NCBI GenBank assembly: GCA_013376735.1
Contig: VINJ01000001.1
Location: 992,001-1,056,000 of the forward strand
DNA: 64,000 nucleotides
Origin: a bacterium Scap17
GTDB lineage: Bacteria > Pseudomonadota > Gammaproteobacteria > Pseudomonadales > Halomonadaceae
Reading direction: 5' to 3'
A program made the translations under genes and the position numbers. Every line of letters starts with the position of its first letter. Within the stretch, counting starts at the first letter, position 1. Under the pieces are notes generated by a model that saw nothing but the letters and a program-made list of their open reading frames with translations, was not told the origin of the DNA and searched no databases. Positions 45,356-56,713 of this stretch are shown piece after piece.

Positions 45356-45886
45356 ATGTTGACCACAAGACTGCCGACCAAGGTCGAGCCCTACCGGCTG
45401 GCGTCAGCGGGTAAACGCCTTGAAGGCGTGATTCCACTGGCGAACATGCCCCGTGTTGTTGAGGCCATCGGTGCTCAGGAAGGGGATGTCAGCGTCTCCA
45501 TGACCTTTGATATCGACACTCAACGTCGCAGCTTCATCGAAGGCTCCATCGCCTTCGAGGCAAGTCTGCTATGTCAACGTTGTCTGGGACCCACCGAGCC
45601 GGAGCCGCTTTCCAGTGAGTTTCTGTTGGGTCTGGTAACCAGCGATGCGCTGGCGGCGCAGCTGCCCGGTGAGTACGAGCCGGTAGTGGTGGAAAACGAA
45701 CAGCTGGATCTCCTGACAGTGATCGAGGATGAAGTGCTCCTGGTCCTGCCGCAGGTGGTCTACCACGAGGAGGCCGATTGTGCCGTCTCTCGCGACCAGC
45801 TGGCCAGCGGTGTGGAACCCGAGGCCTCGGACGCACCCGCTGTGAATCCATTCAGTGTGCTTCGCACCCTGAAGGACAAGCACTGA
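45356..45886 (+). CDS. yceD: YceD (DUF177) 23S rRNA accumulation protein
   Basis: A 176-residue protein of the DUF177 family, conserved beside rpmF and linked to 23S rRNA accumulation in bacteria and plants. The conserved Cys pair is in LLCQRCLGP (Cys73, Cys76), followed by EYEPVVVENEQLDLLTVIEDEVLLVLPQV and NPFSVLRTLKDKH. The N-terminus LPTKVEPYRLA fixes the start at 45356. No Shine-Dalgarno sequence is visible, and the promoter's -10 ends nine bases before the ATG. Confidence 0.92.
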   Translation: MLTTRLPTKVEPYRLASAGKRLEGVIPLANMPRVVEAIGAQEGDVSVSMTFDIDTQRRSFIEGSIAFEASLLCQRCLGPTEPEPLSSEFLLGLVTSDALAAQLPGEYEPVVVENEQLDLLTVIEDEVLLVLPQVVYHEEADCAVSRDQLASGVEPEASDAPAVNPFSVLRTLKDKH

Positions 45887-45919
45887 ACTCAATTTGTCGA
45901 CAAGATTGGAGTAATCCCC

Positions 45920-46090
45920 ATGGCAGTTCAGCAGAACCGCAAAACTCGTTCCAAGCGTGGCATGCGTCGTAGCCACGATGCCCTGACTGCACCGACCCTG
46001 TCCCAGGACAAGGAAACCGGTACAGTTCACCTGCGTCACCACGTCTCTGCCGACGGTTTCTACCGTGGCCGCAAAGTCGTTGATGCATAA
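45920..46090 (+). CDS. rpmF: ribosomal protein L32
   Basis: Small 50S subunit protein of 56 residues: [20 protein letters not shown], then [19 protein letters not shown], almost identical in pattern to E. coli L32. It has no Cys, so it is the zinc-independent form. TGGAGT precedes the ATG. It lies 33 bases after yceD and 29 bases before plsX, the classic rpmF-plsX-fab arrangement. Confidence 0.97.
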   Translation: MAVQQNRKTRSKRGMRRSHDALTAPTLSQDKETGTVHLRHHVSADGFYRGRKVVDA

Positions 46091-46119
46091 GGCATTGATG
46101 CAGCGCGCGGCGTAACGCC

Positions 46120-47142
46120 GTGCGTATCGCCATCGATACGATGGGCGGGGACTTCGGTCCCCGCGCTACGTTACGGGGCACGGCCAGTGCGCTGTTGCGA
46201 GACTCGCAACTCAGCGCCATCCTGGTCGGCCCGCAGCATCTACTGGATGCCGAGTTAGACTCCCTCCCTGCTTCACTCTCCCGTGTTCGTGATCGCCTTC
46301 AGACACTCGCTGTCGACGGCATTGTCGCGCCTGATGCTCGCCCGTCCCGCGTCTTGCGCAGCCGCGAGCCCAGCAGCATGTCTCAGGCCCTGGGTCTGGT
46401 GGCGAAGGGCCAGGCGGATGCCTGTGTCAGTGCCGGCAATACCGGCGCCTTGATGGCGCTGGGCATGCGTGAAGTGGGAAGAGTGAAAGGGGTGGAGCGA
46501 CCTGCCATCTGTGCCGCGGTGCCCACGCGTGGCCCACGCGCCTGCAGCCTGTTGGATCTCGGTGCCAACGTCGATGTCGCACCGCACCACCTGCTGACGT
46601 TCGCCCGCATGGGGGCGATGCGCAGTCGCCTCATCGACGCGGTCGAGTGTCCACGAGTGGGGCTGCTCAACGTGGGAGTCGAGTCGGTCAAGGGGACTGC
46701 GCAGGTGCAGGAAGCGCACGCCCTGCTGGCTGGCAGTGAGTCGGATTTCGACTACCTTGGCTTTGTCGAGGGCGGCGACCTCTTCTGCGGCGAGGTGGAT
46801 GTGGTGGTCTGTGACGGCTTCGTCGGCAATGTCGTGCTCAAGAGCAGCGAAGGGCTTGCGCAGATGCTGTCGGCACAGCTGGGGGCGACCCTGGCGGCCA
46901 GCTGGCGCACGCGCCTGATGGCCTGGCTGGCGCGTCCGGCGCTGACACGACTCTCGCGTGAGCTGGACCCGGTGCGCTACAACGGCGCCAGCCTGCTGGG
47001 CCTGGCGAACGTGGTGGTGAAAAGCCACGGCGGCGCGGCGGCGGAAGGCTTTGCCTTTGCCGTCACGCGCGCGGCCAGCGAGGCTCGCGAGCAGTTGCCC
47101 TCCCGCCTGGCGAAGGCCCTGGAAGGCACATACTCACGCTGA
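46120..47142 (+). CDS. plsX: phosphate acyltransferase PlsX
   Basis: Peripheral membrane enzyme that converts acyl-ACP to acyl-phosphate for phospholipid synthesis. The 340-residue protein starts MRIAIDTMGGDFGPRATL (GTG start at 46120), then SAGNTGALMALGMREVGRVKGVERPA, LLNVGVESVKGT and VCDGFVGNVVLKSSEG, and ends YNGASLLGLANVVVKSHGGAA. The ribosome site is weak, suggesting coupling to rpmF. A 288-base gap to fabD follows, in which I see no gene or convincing promoter. Confidence 0.95.
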   Translation: MRIAIDTMGGDFGPRATLRGTASALLRDSQLSAILVGPQHLLDAELDSLPASLSRVRDRLQTLAVDGIVAPDARPSRVLRSREPSSMSQALGLVAKGQADACVSAGNTGALMALGMREVGRVKGVERPAICAAVPTRGPRACSLLDLGANVDVAPHHLLTFARMGAMRSRLIDAVECPRVGLLNVGVESVKGTAQVQEAHALLAGSESDFDYLGFVEGGDLFCGEVDVVVCDGFVGNVVLKSSEGLAQMLSAQLGATLAASWRTRLMAWLARPALTRLSRELDPVRYNGASLLGLANVVVKSHGGAAAEGFAFAVTRAASEAREQLPSRLAKALEGTYSR

Positions 47143-47430
47143 ATGAGTAAATTGGTCTGATTTGTTCCTGTTGGGGTCGAGCTTCGGCGCACACGGTGCG
47201 ACAATGCCAGCGCTTCGTGGCAGGGCGGTGAAGACGGACGGGGGTTCGGGGCAGGCAGCCCGCACAGGAAGCCCTCCGCAGGACAGCAGCATGATGTAAA
47301 TGACAGGAAGCAGGCTTTCCCCTGGCAGAAGCGTGAGACACGACGGTGGCCGTCTCGCTTGCGAGCCAGCGGAAATCGGGTTTCTTGACCCGTGTCAGTC
47401 CCACCTGAACAGATGGAAATGGTGACAGCA

Positions 47431-48393
47431 ATGACAGATTCCCTGGCCCTCATCTTCCCGGGACAGGGCTCCCAGCAGGTCGGCATGCTGCGGGAGCTGG
47501 CGGAGCGCTATAGCGTGGTCCGCACTACCTTCGAGGAAGCCTCTGACGCACTGGGGCGCGATCTCTGGCACCTGACACAGGAAGGCCCGGCGGAGGAGCT
47601 CAATCGTACCGAGCTGACCCAGCCGGCGCTTCTGACCGCCAGTGTCGCCATCTGGCGCGTCTGGCAGGAGCTGGAAGGCCCGCGCCCGGCGCGCATGGCC
47701 GGTCACTCCCTGGGTGAATATAGCGCCATGGTCTGCGCTGGCGTGATCGGTTTCGCCGAGGGCGTCAAGCTGGTCAATCTGCGCGGCGAAGCCATGCAGA
47801 CTGCCGTGCCGCAGGGCCAGGGCGCGATGGCGGCCATTCTCGGTCTCGAGAATGCCCAGGTCGAAGCCGCCTGTGCCAGTGCGGCGCAGGGTGAAGTGGT
47901 CGCGGCAGTCAACTACAATGCGCCGGGACAGGTCGTCATCGCCGGTGGCACCGCTGCCGTCGAGCGTGCCATCGCGGCATGTCAGGAAGCGGGGGCCAAG
48001 CGCGCCATGCCGCTGCCGGTGTCAGTGCCGTCGCATTGTGATCTGATGCGTCCGGCGGCCGACAAGCTGGCCGAAGCGATGAATGCCATCGATTTCCGTG
48101 CGCCGCGCTATACCGTCATCCAGAACGTCGATGCCAAGGCGCATGACGATGTCGAGACACTGCGTCAGCGTCTGATCGAGCAGCTCTATCAGCCTGTGCG
48201 CTGGACCGACTGCGTCAATGCCATGTTCGACAGTGGCGCGCGCAGCTTCATCGAATGCGGCCCGGGCAAGGTGTTGACCGGCCTTGGCAAGCGCATTCAG
48301 CGTCAGGCACGTGGCCTGGCCGTGAATGATCCGGATAGCCTGGAAGCGGCGCTGGAACTTGCCCGCGAGACCGCTGCCGAACAGAATCAGTAA
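47431..48393 (+). CDS. fabD: malonyl-CoA:ACP transacylase
   Basis: Loads malonate onto ACP for fatty-acid elongation. The 320-residue protein has the start LALIFPGQGSQQVGML, the nucleophile Ser93 in GHSLGEYSAMVCAG, Arg in LVNLRGEAMQTAVPQG and the catalytic His in VSVPSHCDLM. The start MTDSLALIF at 47431 fits homology; ATG/GTG codons four codons earlier are possible because the ribosome site is not clear. Confidence 0.95.
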   Translation: MTDSLALIFPGQGSQQVGMLRELAERYSVVRTTFEEASDALGRDLWHLTQEGPAEELNRTELTQPALLTASVAIWRVWQELEGPRPARMAGHSLGEYSAMVCAGVIGFAEGVKLVNLRGEAMQTAVPQGQGAMAAILGLENAQVEAACASAAQGEVVAAVNYNAPGQVVIAGGTAAVERAIAACQEAGAKRAMPLPVSVPSHCDLMRPAADKLAEAMNAIDFRAPRYTVIQNVDAKAHDDVETLRQRLIEQLYQPVRWTDCVNAMFDSGARSFIECGPGKVLTGLGKRIQRQARGLAVNDPDSLEAALELARETAAEQNQ

Positions 48394-48453
48394 GCTCGTG
48401 GCTGGCCCATCAGGCCGGCCATGTGACTTGGATCAGCCAACTCAGGACTCAAG

Positions 48454-49197
48454 ATGACGAGCGAACGCAGAATCGCACTGGTGACCGGTGCCAGTCGTGG
48501 CATCGGCCAAGCCATCTCCCGTGAACTCGGCCGTCAGGGCCGTATCGTGATCGGTACCGCCACCAGCGAGAAAGGGGCAGCGGCCATTGGCGCTGACCTC
48601 GAGGCGCACGGTATCGAAGGCGCGGGCATGCTGCTCAACGTCACCGATCAGGCCAGCGTCGACGCCGTGCTCAAGGAAATCGGCGAGCGCTTCGGCGCCC
48701 CGACCATTCTGGTCAACAATGCCGGCATCACGCGTGACAACCTGTTGATGCGTTTGAAGGAAGACGATTGGGATGCGGTGCTCGACACCAATCTCAAGTC
48801 GGTCTTCCGTGTCAGCAAGAGCTGCCTGCGCGGCATGACCAAGGCGCGCTTCGGCCGCATCGTCAACATCTCGTCCGTGGTCGCGACCATGGGCAATCTC
48901 GGTCAGGTCAACTATGCTGCCGCCAAGGCAGGCATGGAGGGCTTTGCCCGCTCGCTGGCGCGCGAAGTCGCGTCACGCAATATTACCGTCAACTCAGTGG
49001 CGCCGGGCTTCATTGCCACTGACATGACTGAAGCATTGCCGGAGGCGCAGCACGAAGCGTTGCTCGGCAACATCCCGCTGGCGCGCCTTGGCCAGCCGGA
49101 AGAGATTGCTGCGGCAGTCGGCTTCCTGACCAGTGATGCAGCAGGCTACATTACCGGTGAGACGTTGCAGGTGAACGGTGGCATGAACATGCGCTGA
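48454..49197 (+). CDS. fabG: 3-oxoacyl-ACP reductase
   Basis: NADPH-dependent reductase of the fatty-acid cycle, short-chain dehydrogenase family. The 247-residue protein has TGASRGIGQAI (NADP), LVNNAGITRDNLLMR, Ser141 in NISSVVATMGNLGQ, Tyr154 and Lys158 in YAAAKAG, and ends GYITGETLQVNGGMNMR. It lies 60 bases after fabD. Confidence 0.95.
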   Translation: MTSERRIALVTGASRGIGQAISRELGRQGRIVIGTATSEKGAAAIGADLEAHGIEGAGMLLNVTDQASVDAVLKEIGERFGAPTILVNNAGITRDNLLMRLKEDDWDAVLDTNLKSVFRVSKSCLRGMTKARFGRIVNISSVVATMGNLGQVNYAAAKAGMEGFARSLAREVASRNITVNSVAPGFIATDMTEALPEAQHEALLGNIPLARLGQPEEIAAAVGFLTSDAAGYITGETLQVNGGMNMR

Positions 49198-49237
49198 ACC
49201 CCACGCAGGGACGTGGTTGCGTCCTTTTGGGGTGGCC

Positions 49238-49243
49238 TATAAA
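49238..49243 (+). promoter_or_regulatory. possible -10 of an acpP promoter
   Basis: TATAAA 55 bases before the acpP start; TTGCGT lies 15 bases upstream of it, a short but possible spacing. A dedicated acpP promoter would fit the high demand for ACP. Confidence 0.4.
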
Positions 49244-49297
49244 CTACGCCCAGCTTTTTCGAGCTGCGGATTCCGTACCACTAGGAGTGATTGTTAA

Positions 49298-49531
49298 ATG
49301 AGCACCATTGAAGAACGCGTCAAGAAGGTTGTGGCTGAGCGCCTGAACGCCAAAGAAGAAGAAATCCAGAACTCTTCCTCTTTCACTGAAGACCTGGGCG
49401 CCGATTCCCTGGACACCGTCGAGCTGGTGATGGCTCTGGAAGAGGAATTCGATACTGAAATTCCTGACGAAGAAGCAGAGAAGATCACCACCGTGCAGGA
49501 AGCTATCGATTACATCGTCAACCACCAGTAA
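49298..49531 (+). CDS. acpP: acyl carrier protein
   Basis: A 77-residue acidic carrier of growing fatty acids. The phosphopantetheine site is Ser37 in [19 protein letters not shown]. It starts [16 protein letters not shown], ends AIDYIVNHQ and is preceded by AGGAGTGATTGTTAA. It is flanked by a possible promoter and a clear terminator, so a short acpP transcript is expected. Confidence 0.98.
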   Translation: MSTIEERVKKVVAERLNAKEEEIQNSSSFTEDLGADSLDTVELVMALEEEFDTEIPDEEAEKITTVQEAIDYIVNHQ

Positions 49532-49595
49532 GGTGTGTTGAAGCGATCACGGAGCAACCTGTTGCTCATGGTCGTGATGCAATTGTCTGTACGTT

Positions 49596-49628
49596 CAAGA
49601 GCCGCACTGTTCCTCAGTGCGGCTCTTG
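49596..49628 (+). terminator. terminator after acpP
   Basis: A perfect 14-bp stem (CAAGAGCCGCACTG / CAGTGCGGCTCTTG) with loop TTCCT, then TCGTTC, about 65 bases after the acpP stop. Confidence 0.75.
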
Positions 49629-49797
49629 TCGTTCAGGGGTATGCTGCGCAATACCGCGCCGAAAGAGCGTGAATTGCATGGTGGTAGGCGGTGGGCTTCG
49701 TGACAAATGCCCCCTTGTGGCAAGTGTCGGAATTCCTTCGTGAAAGTGGCCAGAAAAGCGCTTGAAAACCGACTGCCCACGCATGGCCAGGTTTCTG

Positions 49798-49803
49798 TAT
49801 AAT
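49798..49803 (+). promoter_or_regulatory. probable -10 of the fabF promoter
   Basis: A perfect TATAAT with a weak -35 (TGCCCA, 18 bases upstream). Initiation near 49810 would give a ~60-base leader before fabF. Confidence 0.45.
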
Positions 49804-49870
49804 GCGCTCAATTACCGTCCGGGCGTCCATGGCCCTGGCGTGCCAATTCGATAGTTTTGGAGGAGACACG

Positions 49871-51115
49871 ATGCCTCGCAGAAGGGTAGTGGTAACAGGT
49901 CTTGGCCTGGTGACCCCGGTCGGGAATACCGTCGAGGAAAGCTGGAGCAACATCAAGGCGGGCAAGAGTGGCATCGCGGCCATCGAGCATTTCGATGTCA
50001 GCGGTTTCAATACCCGTTTCGGTGGCTCCATCAAGGACTTCGATGTGAGTCAGTACCTGAACCCGAAAGAGGCCCGCAAGATGGACCTCTTCATCCAATA
50101 CGGTATCGCGGCGGCCCACCAGGCCATCACCGACTCCGGCATTGAATGTACCGAAGACAACGCCGAGCGTATCGGTGTCGCCATCGGTTCCGGTATCGGC
50201 GGCCTGCCGATGATCGAGCACAACCACAAGGCGCTGGAGAAGGGCGGTGCGCGTCGCATCTCGCCGTTCTTCGTGCCGGGCTCCATCATCAACATGATCT
50301 CCGGCAATCTGGCGATCCAGTTCGGTTATCGTGGTCCGAACATCGCGATCACCACCGCCTGTACCACCGGGACGCACAACATCGGTTACAGCGCACGCAC
50401 CATCGCCTATGGTGATGCCGACGTGATGGTGGCCGGTGGTGCCGAGATGGCGACCACGCCGCTGGGCCTGGGTGGCTTCTCCGCGGCGCGTGCGCTGTCG
50501 ACTCGCAACGATGATCCGCAGGCGGCCAGCCGTCCGTGGGACCGCGACCGCGATGGCTTCGTGCTGTCCGACGGCGCCGGTGTCGTCGTGCTGGAAGAGT
50601 ACGAGCACGCCAAGGCGCGTGGCGCGACCATCTACGCCGAGGTGCTCGGGTTCGGCATGTCCGACGACGCTCACCACATGACGGCGCCGCCCGAAGACGG
50701 CCGTGGTGCGGCCGCGTCGATGCGCAACGCCATCCGTGACGCCAAGCTCGAGCCGAGCCAGATCGACTACATCAATGCCCATGGCACCTCCACCAATGCC
50801 GGCGACAAGGCAGAAAGTCTCGCCGTCGAATCGGTGCTGGGTGATGCGGCACGTGATGTGGCGGTCAGCTCCACCAAGTCGATGATCGGTCACCTGCTGG
50901 GTGCTGCCGGTGCGGTCGAGGCCGTGTTCTGCGTGCTTGCGATGCGTGACCAGATCGCGCCGCCGACCATCAACCTGGACAACCCGGCCGAGGGCTGCAA
51001 TCTCGATTACGTGCCGAACGTCGCACGTGACATGAAGATCGAGTACACCCTGTCCAACTCGTTCGGCTTCGGTGGCACCAACGGCTCGCTGGTGTTCGGC
51101 AAGCTCAAGGACTGA
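49871..51115 (+). CDS. fabF: 3-oxoacyl-ACP synthase II
   Basis: Condensing enzyme that extends acyl-ACP with malonyl-ACP. The 414-residue protein has the full KAS II triad: Cys164 ([15 protein letters not shown]), His304 ([12 protein letters not shown]) and His341 ([17 protein letters not shown]). It ends [18 protein letters not shown]. The ATG at 49871 follows GGAGGAGAC. The frame is open upstream to 49802 without homology. Confidence 0.97.
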   Translation: MPRRRVVVTGLGLVTPVGNTVEESWSNIKAGKSGIAAIEHFDVSGFNTRFGGSIKDFDVSQYLNPKEARKMDLFIQYGIAAAHQAITDSGIECTEDNAERIGVAIGSGIGGLPMIEHNHKALEKGGARRISPFFVPGSIINMISGNLAIQFGYRGPNIAITTACTTGTHNIGYSARTIAYGDADVMVAGGAEMATTPLGLGGFSAARALSTRNDDPQAASRPWDRDRDGFVLSDGAGVVVLEEYEHAKARGATIYAEVLGFGMSDDAHHMTAPPEDGRGAAASMRNAIRDAKLEPSQIDYINAHGTSTNAGDKAESLAVESVLGDAARDVAVSSTKSMIGHLLGAAGAVEAVFCVLAMRDQIAPPTINLDNPAEGCNLDYVPNVARDMKIEYTLSNSFGFGGTNGSLVFGKLKD

Positions 51116-51144
51116 TCACACGCTTTCGTGTTCTCTCTCCTCAG

Positions 51145-51170
51145 ACGCGCTCCCATCCGGGGGCGCGTTT
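51145..51170 (+). terminator. probable terminator after fabF
   Basis: A 10-bp stem with one T-G wobble (ACGCGCTCCC / GGGGGCGCGT), loop ATCC, then TTT, about 30 bases after the fabF stop. Confidence 0.65.
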
Positions 51171-51235
51171 GTCTGTGGGGCGTCACCTCTGCCTTGCGTG
51201 TCGTGTCCGCAACCGTTCTCTGGAGGGCTGTATCG

Positions 51236-52126
51236 ATGACGACTGATACCTCTGGCAACGAGAGCCCAGATGACCGGGCCTCTGATGAAAAAAGCGCTGA
51301 CGACAAGCACTCCCTTGCGGCGCTAGCTGCCGATCTGCCCAGTGATGACCGTGGCCTCGCCTATGGCGAGGGCGTGTTCGAGACGATTCTGGTGCGTGAT
51401 GGCCAACCGCAGCTGTGGTCCTGGCATGAGGCGCGCCTGACGCGCGGTTGTCAGCGTCTGGGAATTGCGGCGCCTTCGTCAGCTGAGCTGGCGAGCTGCC
51501 TGGCGGTCTGTCAGGGCGAGGGGCTGGAAGTGCTCAAGCTGATCGTCACCGGCGGCTCCGGCGGGCGGGGCTACAGGGCACCGGAGTCACCGCAGGCGCG
51601 CTTGCGGGCACGCGCGACGCCTTTTGCGGTCAATCAGCAGGCGCGGCGTGGTATCACGGCACGGGTCTGCGAGCTGCGTGTGGCCGAGCAACCGGCACTG
51701 GCCGGGCTCAAGCACCTCAACCGGCTCGAGAACGTGCTGGCGCGCCGTGAGTGGAGCGACACGACCATCAGCGAGGGCCTGTTGCTCAATGCGCAGGGCG
51801 AGCTGGTTGAAGCCACCAGCATGAATCTGGCCTGGTATCGTGACGGTCGCTGGTTCACGCCATGTCTTGATCGTGCCGGTGTCGAGGGCACGCTGCTGGC
51901 GGCGCTTGAGGCCCAGATGACCTTCGAGCGAGTGCGTGAGGGGCTTGAGTCACTCGCGCGGGCCGAGCAGGTCGTCGTCGTGAATTCCGTGCAGGGCGTC
52001 TGGCCGCTGCGCACCTTGCTCAAGCCCGATGGCGCGATTCTGGCTGAGTGGAAGGATGAGGCGCATCCGGCGCTGGACGAGTTGAATCACACTGTCGCGC
52101 GCTTGCTGGGCGAGCCCGCGAACTGA
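51236..52126 (+). CDS. pabC: 4-amino-4-deoxychorismate lyase
   Basis: PLP enzyme that releases 4-aminobenzoate for folate synthesis. The 296-residue protein has the fold-type IV pattern DDRGLAYGEGVFETILVRDG, LKLIVTGGSGGRGYRAP, the PLP-Lys region LKHLNRLENVLARREW and LVEATSMNLAWYRDG. A ~30-residue Asp/Ser-rich N-terminal extension is present. The ATG at 51236 follows TGGAGGG with 9 bases spacing. Branched-chain aminotransferase relatives are excluded mainly by context (fabF-pabC-mltG). Confidence 0.92.
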   Translation: MTTDTSGNESPDDRASDEKSADDKHSLAALAADLPSDDRGLAYGEGVFETILVRDGQPQLWSWHEARLTRGCQRLGIAAPSSAELASCLAVCQGEGLEVLKLIVTGGSGGRGYRAPESPQARLRARATPFAVNQQARRGITARVCELRVAEQPALAGLKHLNRLENVLARREWSDTTISEGLLLNAQGELVEATSMNLAWYRDGRWFTPCLDRAGVEGTLLAALEAQMTFERVREGLESLARAEQVVVVNSVQGVWPLRTLLKPDGAILAEWKDEAHPALDELNHTVARLLGEPAN

Positions 52127-52198
52127 CGGAAGACGACGAGCGTCAGCAGGCATGCCTGTGCGGTCGTCGTCTTCGCCATGAAGACTGGAAACCTGATT

Positions 52199-53200
52199 AT
52201 GCGAGTGTTCAAGATCCTCCTGATGCTGGTAGTGCTGGCCGTGGCTGCGGGTGTGGTGGGCTTTCGTTACTGGCAGGCGCAGTTGCTGTCACCGTTGGCG
52301 ATCGAGAAGGAACAGCTGTTCGAGGTGCCCAAGGGCGCCAGTCTGACCAGGGTCGTGGGCGAGCTCGAGTCACAGGGCATCATCGAAGCGAGCTGGCCGT
52401 ACAAGGTGTGGTCGCGCCTCGAGCCTGAGGCCGTCAATGGCCTGCGCGCCGGTGAATTCCGTCTCACGCCGGGCTTGAACGGTCGTGAGCTGGTGGCGCT
52501 GCTGTCCAGTGACGATGTGGTCAGCTATACCTTGACCGTGCCGGAGGGCTGGACCTTCGCCCAGATGCGCACTGCCATGGATGCCTCGCCCAAGCTTGAG
52601 CACACGACTCGCGACATGAGTGATGAAGAGCTGATGGCGGCTGTCGGTGCAGAGGGCGAGAAGCCGGAAGGGCGCTTCTTCCCGGACACCTACCGCTATC
52701 ACAAGGGCGTCAGCGACCTCTCGCTCTACAAGCAGGCCTATGCCCGCATGAACAGGACGCTGGAGGAAGTCTGGGCCGGGCGAGACGACGACCTGCCGAT
52801 CACCAGCGCCTACGAGGCGCTGATCATGGCGTCACTGATCGAGCGCGAGACCGGCGCGCCGGAAGAGCGCGGCGAGATCGCCGGCGTCTTCAAGCGTCGC
52901 ATGGAGCGCGGCATGCGCCTGCAGACCGACCCGACCGTCATCTATGGTCTGGGCAAGGACTATGACGGCTCGTTGTCGCGCGCCGACCTGCGCAAGCCGA
53001 CGCCCTGGAATACCTATGTGATCACCGGTCTGCCGCCGACGCCGATCGCGATGCCCGGGCGCGCCGCGCTGGAAGCGGCGGTGCATCCCAAGGAGGGCGA
53101 TACCTACTACTTCGTCGCCAAGGGTGAGGGCAAGCATCATTTCTCGCGCACGCTGCGCGAGCACAACAATGCCGTGCGCCGTTATATTCTCAATCGGTAA
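52199..53200 (+). CDS. mltG: endolytic murein transglycosylase MltG
   Basis: Inner-membrane lytic transglycosylase that cuts nascent glycan strands. The 333-residue protein has an N-terminal helix (FKILLMLVVLAVAAGVVGF), a LysM-like subdomain (LFEVPKGASLTRVVGELESQGII), then the YceG domain with PEGRFFPDTYRYHKG, the catalytic Glu near 215 in IMASLIERETG, and LQTDPTVIYGLG. The ATG at 52199 is preferred to 52178 because GGAAA lies ~8 bases before it. Confidence 0.94.
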   Translation: MRVFKILLMLVVLAVAAGVVGFRYWQAQLLSPLAIEKEQLFEVPKGASLTRVVGELESQGIIEASWPYKVWSRLEPEAVNGLRAGEFRLTPGLNGRELVALLSSDDVVSYTLTVPEGWTFAQMRTAMDASPKLEHTTRDMSDEELMAAVGAEGEKPEGRFFPDTYRYHKGVSDLSLYKQAYARMNRTLEEVWAGRDDDLPITSAYEALIMASLIERETGAPEERGEIAGVFKRRMERGMRLQTDPTVIYGLGKDYDGSLSRADLRKPTPWNTYVITGLPPTPIAMPGRAALEAAVHPKEGDTYYFVAKGEGKHHFSRTLREHNNAVRRYILNR

Positions 53201-55098
<1,898 letters not shown>

Positions 55099-55376
55099 AC
55101 GCGCAGCTGGCTTTTTCCGGCGTAAAGGCCCGAATGAAGGTCGGAGCGAACAGCCGAGGAAGGGGCTGAGCAAAGGTCCGCGTGGAAAGCCGCGAGGCTG
55201 CGCGAGGCAAGGTGGGCAGGCTAGACTGAAGCCAGCCAGGCCGTATGCTCGCCTTGCGTCAGATGGCAACAGGCAATGGCCGAAGAATACGCATTGATTC
55301 GCAGCGTGAGCCCTCATGTGAGCGTTGACGCTCGTCACGGGACTGCATGTGCCGGGAGACCGGCCGGAGGTGAAGG

Positions 55377-55727
55377 ATGAATACCGCTCCACAGCAAGGC
55401 CAGAAGGCGCTCTCGCTGACCATTCGTGATCAGAAGACCCTGTTGGCCGCCTACATGTCGACCCTCGTGCGCGGCGGCATCTTCGTGCCGACCACCGAGC
55501 GCTACACCATGGGCCAGGAAGTCTATCTGCTGCTGACCCTGCCTGAGGAATCCGAGCGCATCCCGGTCACCGGGCGCGTGGTATGGATCTCCCCGCAGGG
55601 CGTCAGTGGCCGGCGCACTGCCGGGATCGGCATCCACTTCAGTGAAGAGGACCGCCAGGTGCGCGATCATATCGAGAACCACCTGGCCGGCATGCTCGGC
55701 AAGGGGCACGCGACCTATACGCTGTAG
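55377..55727 (+). CDS. pilZ: PilZ domain protein (type IV pilus assembly)
   Basis: A 116-residue PilZ protein of the P. aeruginosa PilZ type found after holB. It lacks the RxxxR c-di-GMP motif at the N-terminus (the region reads LSLTIRDQKTLLAAYM), so it is probably non-binding. Conserved parts are RGGIFVPTTERYTMGQEVYLLLTLPEE, RVVWISPQG and AGIGIHFSEED. It is needed for type IV pilus biogenesis in Pseudomonas, which would fit with comEC in this window. GGAGGTGAAGG precedes the ATG. The 278 bases between holB and pilZ hold no gene that I can see. Confidence 0.92.
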   Translation: MNTAPQQGQKALSLTIRDQKTLLAAYMSTLVRGGIFVPTTERYTMGQEVYLLLTLPEESERIPVTGRVVWISPQGVSGRRTAGIGIHFSEEDRQVRDHIENHLAGMLGKGHATYTL

Positions 55728-55837
55728 CGCGAGCGCAGCGTCGCTTCATCATCTCGACCGGCAGTGCCATGGGCGCCCGCCGGTCGAGCACGTTTTTCGC
55801 CGCGCTCCGCGTGGCCATCAGTAGTGAGAGTTTCCGG

Positions 55838-56671
55838 ATGTTTGTCGATTCGCATTGCCACCTTGATCGTCTGAAACTGGAAGAGCACGGCGGGAGCCTC
55901 GAGGCCGTGCTGGACGCCGCGCGCGCCCGTCACGTGCACCAGTTTCTCGCCATTGCCGTCACGCTCGACGATGTGCCCGAGATCTCGGCCATCGCCCAGC
56001 AGCATGAGGATGTGGTGATTTCCGCCGGTGTGCATCCGCTGCATCAGGTCGACCCGGAACCCACGGTCGAGGACATCAAGAAGTGCGCCGAGCGCTTCGG
56101 CGCGGTGGCCATCGGCGAGACCGGCCTCGACTATCACTACGAGAGCGTCAGCCGCGAGCTGCAGTACGAGCGCTTTACGCGCCATCTGATCGCCGCGCGT
56201 GAGCTCGAGCTGCCGGTGATCATCCACACCCGTGAGGCGCGCGAAGACACCCTGGCGCTGATCAAGCAGCACACGGACCCCGCTGTCGGTGGCGTGCTGC
56301 ACTGCTTCACCGAAGATCTCGACATGGCGCGCATCGCGGTGGGCCACGGCTTCATGGTCTCCATCTCCGGTATCGTCACCTTTCGCAACGCCGAACACGT
56401 CCGCGAGCTGGCACGCGCCATCCCGCTGGACCGCCTGCTGATCGAGACCGACAGCCCCTATCTGGCGCCGGTGCCGTACCGTGGCACCTCCAATGTGCCG
56501 GGCAATGTGGTCGAGGTCGCCGAATGCATCGCCGCCGAGCGCGGCATCACCGTCGATGAGCTGGCGATGCAGACCACCGCCAACTTCTATCGCCTGTTCC
56601 GTGCCGCCGCGCCGGAAGCGCCGGACAACGTTCGCGAAGCGCTGGCCAGCAGCGGTATGCTCATCGATTGA
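55838..56671 (+). CDS. tatD: TatD-family metal-dependent DNase
   Basis: A 277-residue hydrolase of the TatD family. Metal ligands are visible as His6 and His8 in MFVDSHCHLD, Glu in AIGETGLDYHY, His in PVIIHTREA, His in VLHCFTE and Asp in ETDSPYLAP. Members act on DNA ends and may be 3'-5' exonucleases. The closest relatives after pilZ are YcfH-like. The start at 55838 is set by homology; GAGAG precedes it. Confidence 0.92.
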   Translation: MFVDSHCHLDRLKLEEHGGSLEAVLDAARARHVHQFLAIAVTLDDVPEISAIAQQHEDVVISAGVHPLHQVDPEPTVEDIKKCAERFGAVAIGETGLDYHYESVSRELQYERFTRHLIAARELELPVIIHTREAREDTLALIKQHTDPAVGGVLHCFTEDLDMARIAVGHGFMVSISGIVTFRNAEHVRELARAIPLDRLLIETDSPYLAPVPYRGTSNVPGNVVEVAECIAAERGITVDELAMQTTANFYRLFRAAAPEAPDNVREALASSGMLID

Positions 56672-56713
56672 GCGTGGTACCCCGCATGATCTGACCACCA
56701 GGGAGGGAACGTC

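Larger units (their letters stand above)
49532..49870 (+). other. acpP-fabF intergenic region
   Basis: 339 bases without a gene. It contains the terminator at 49596-49628 and a TATAAT box at 49798-49803. The rest is AT-richer than its neighbours but shows no further element I can name. Confidence 0.5.

Noticed and set aside
47143-47430. A promoter or gene between plsX and fabD
   Set aside because: I could not find a convincing -35/-10 pair or a protein-like frame. Read-through from yceD/plsX is enough.
55099-55376. A gene or regulatory RNA between holB and pilZ
   Set aside because: Only weak GC-rich inverted stretches are visible, and no frame with a ribosome site.
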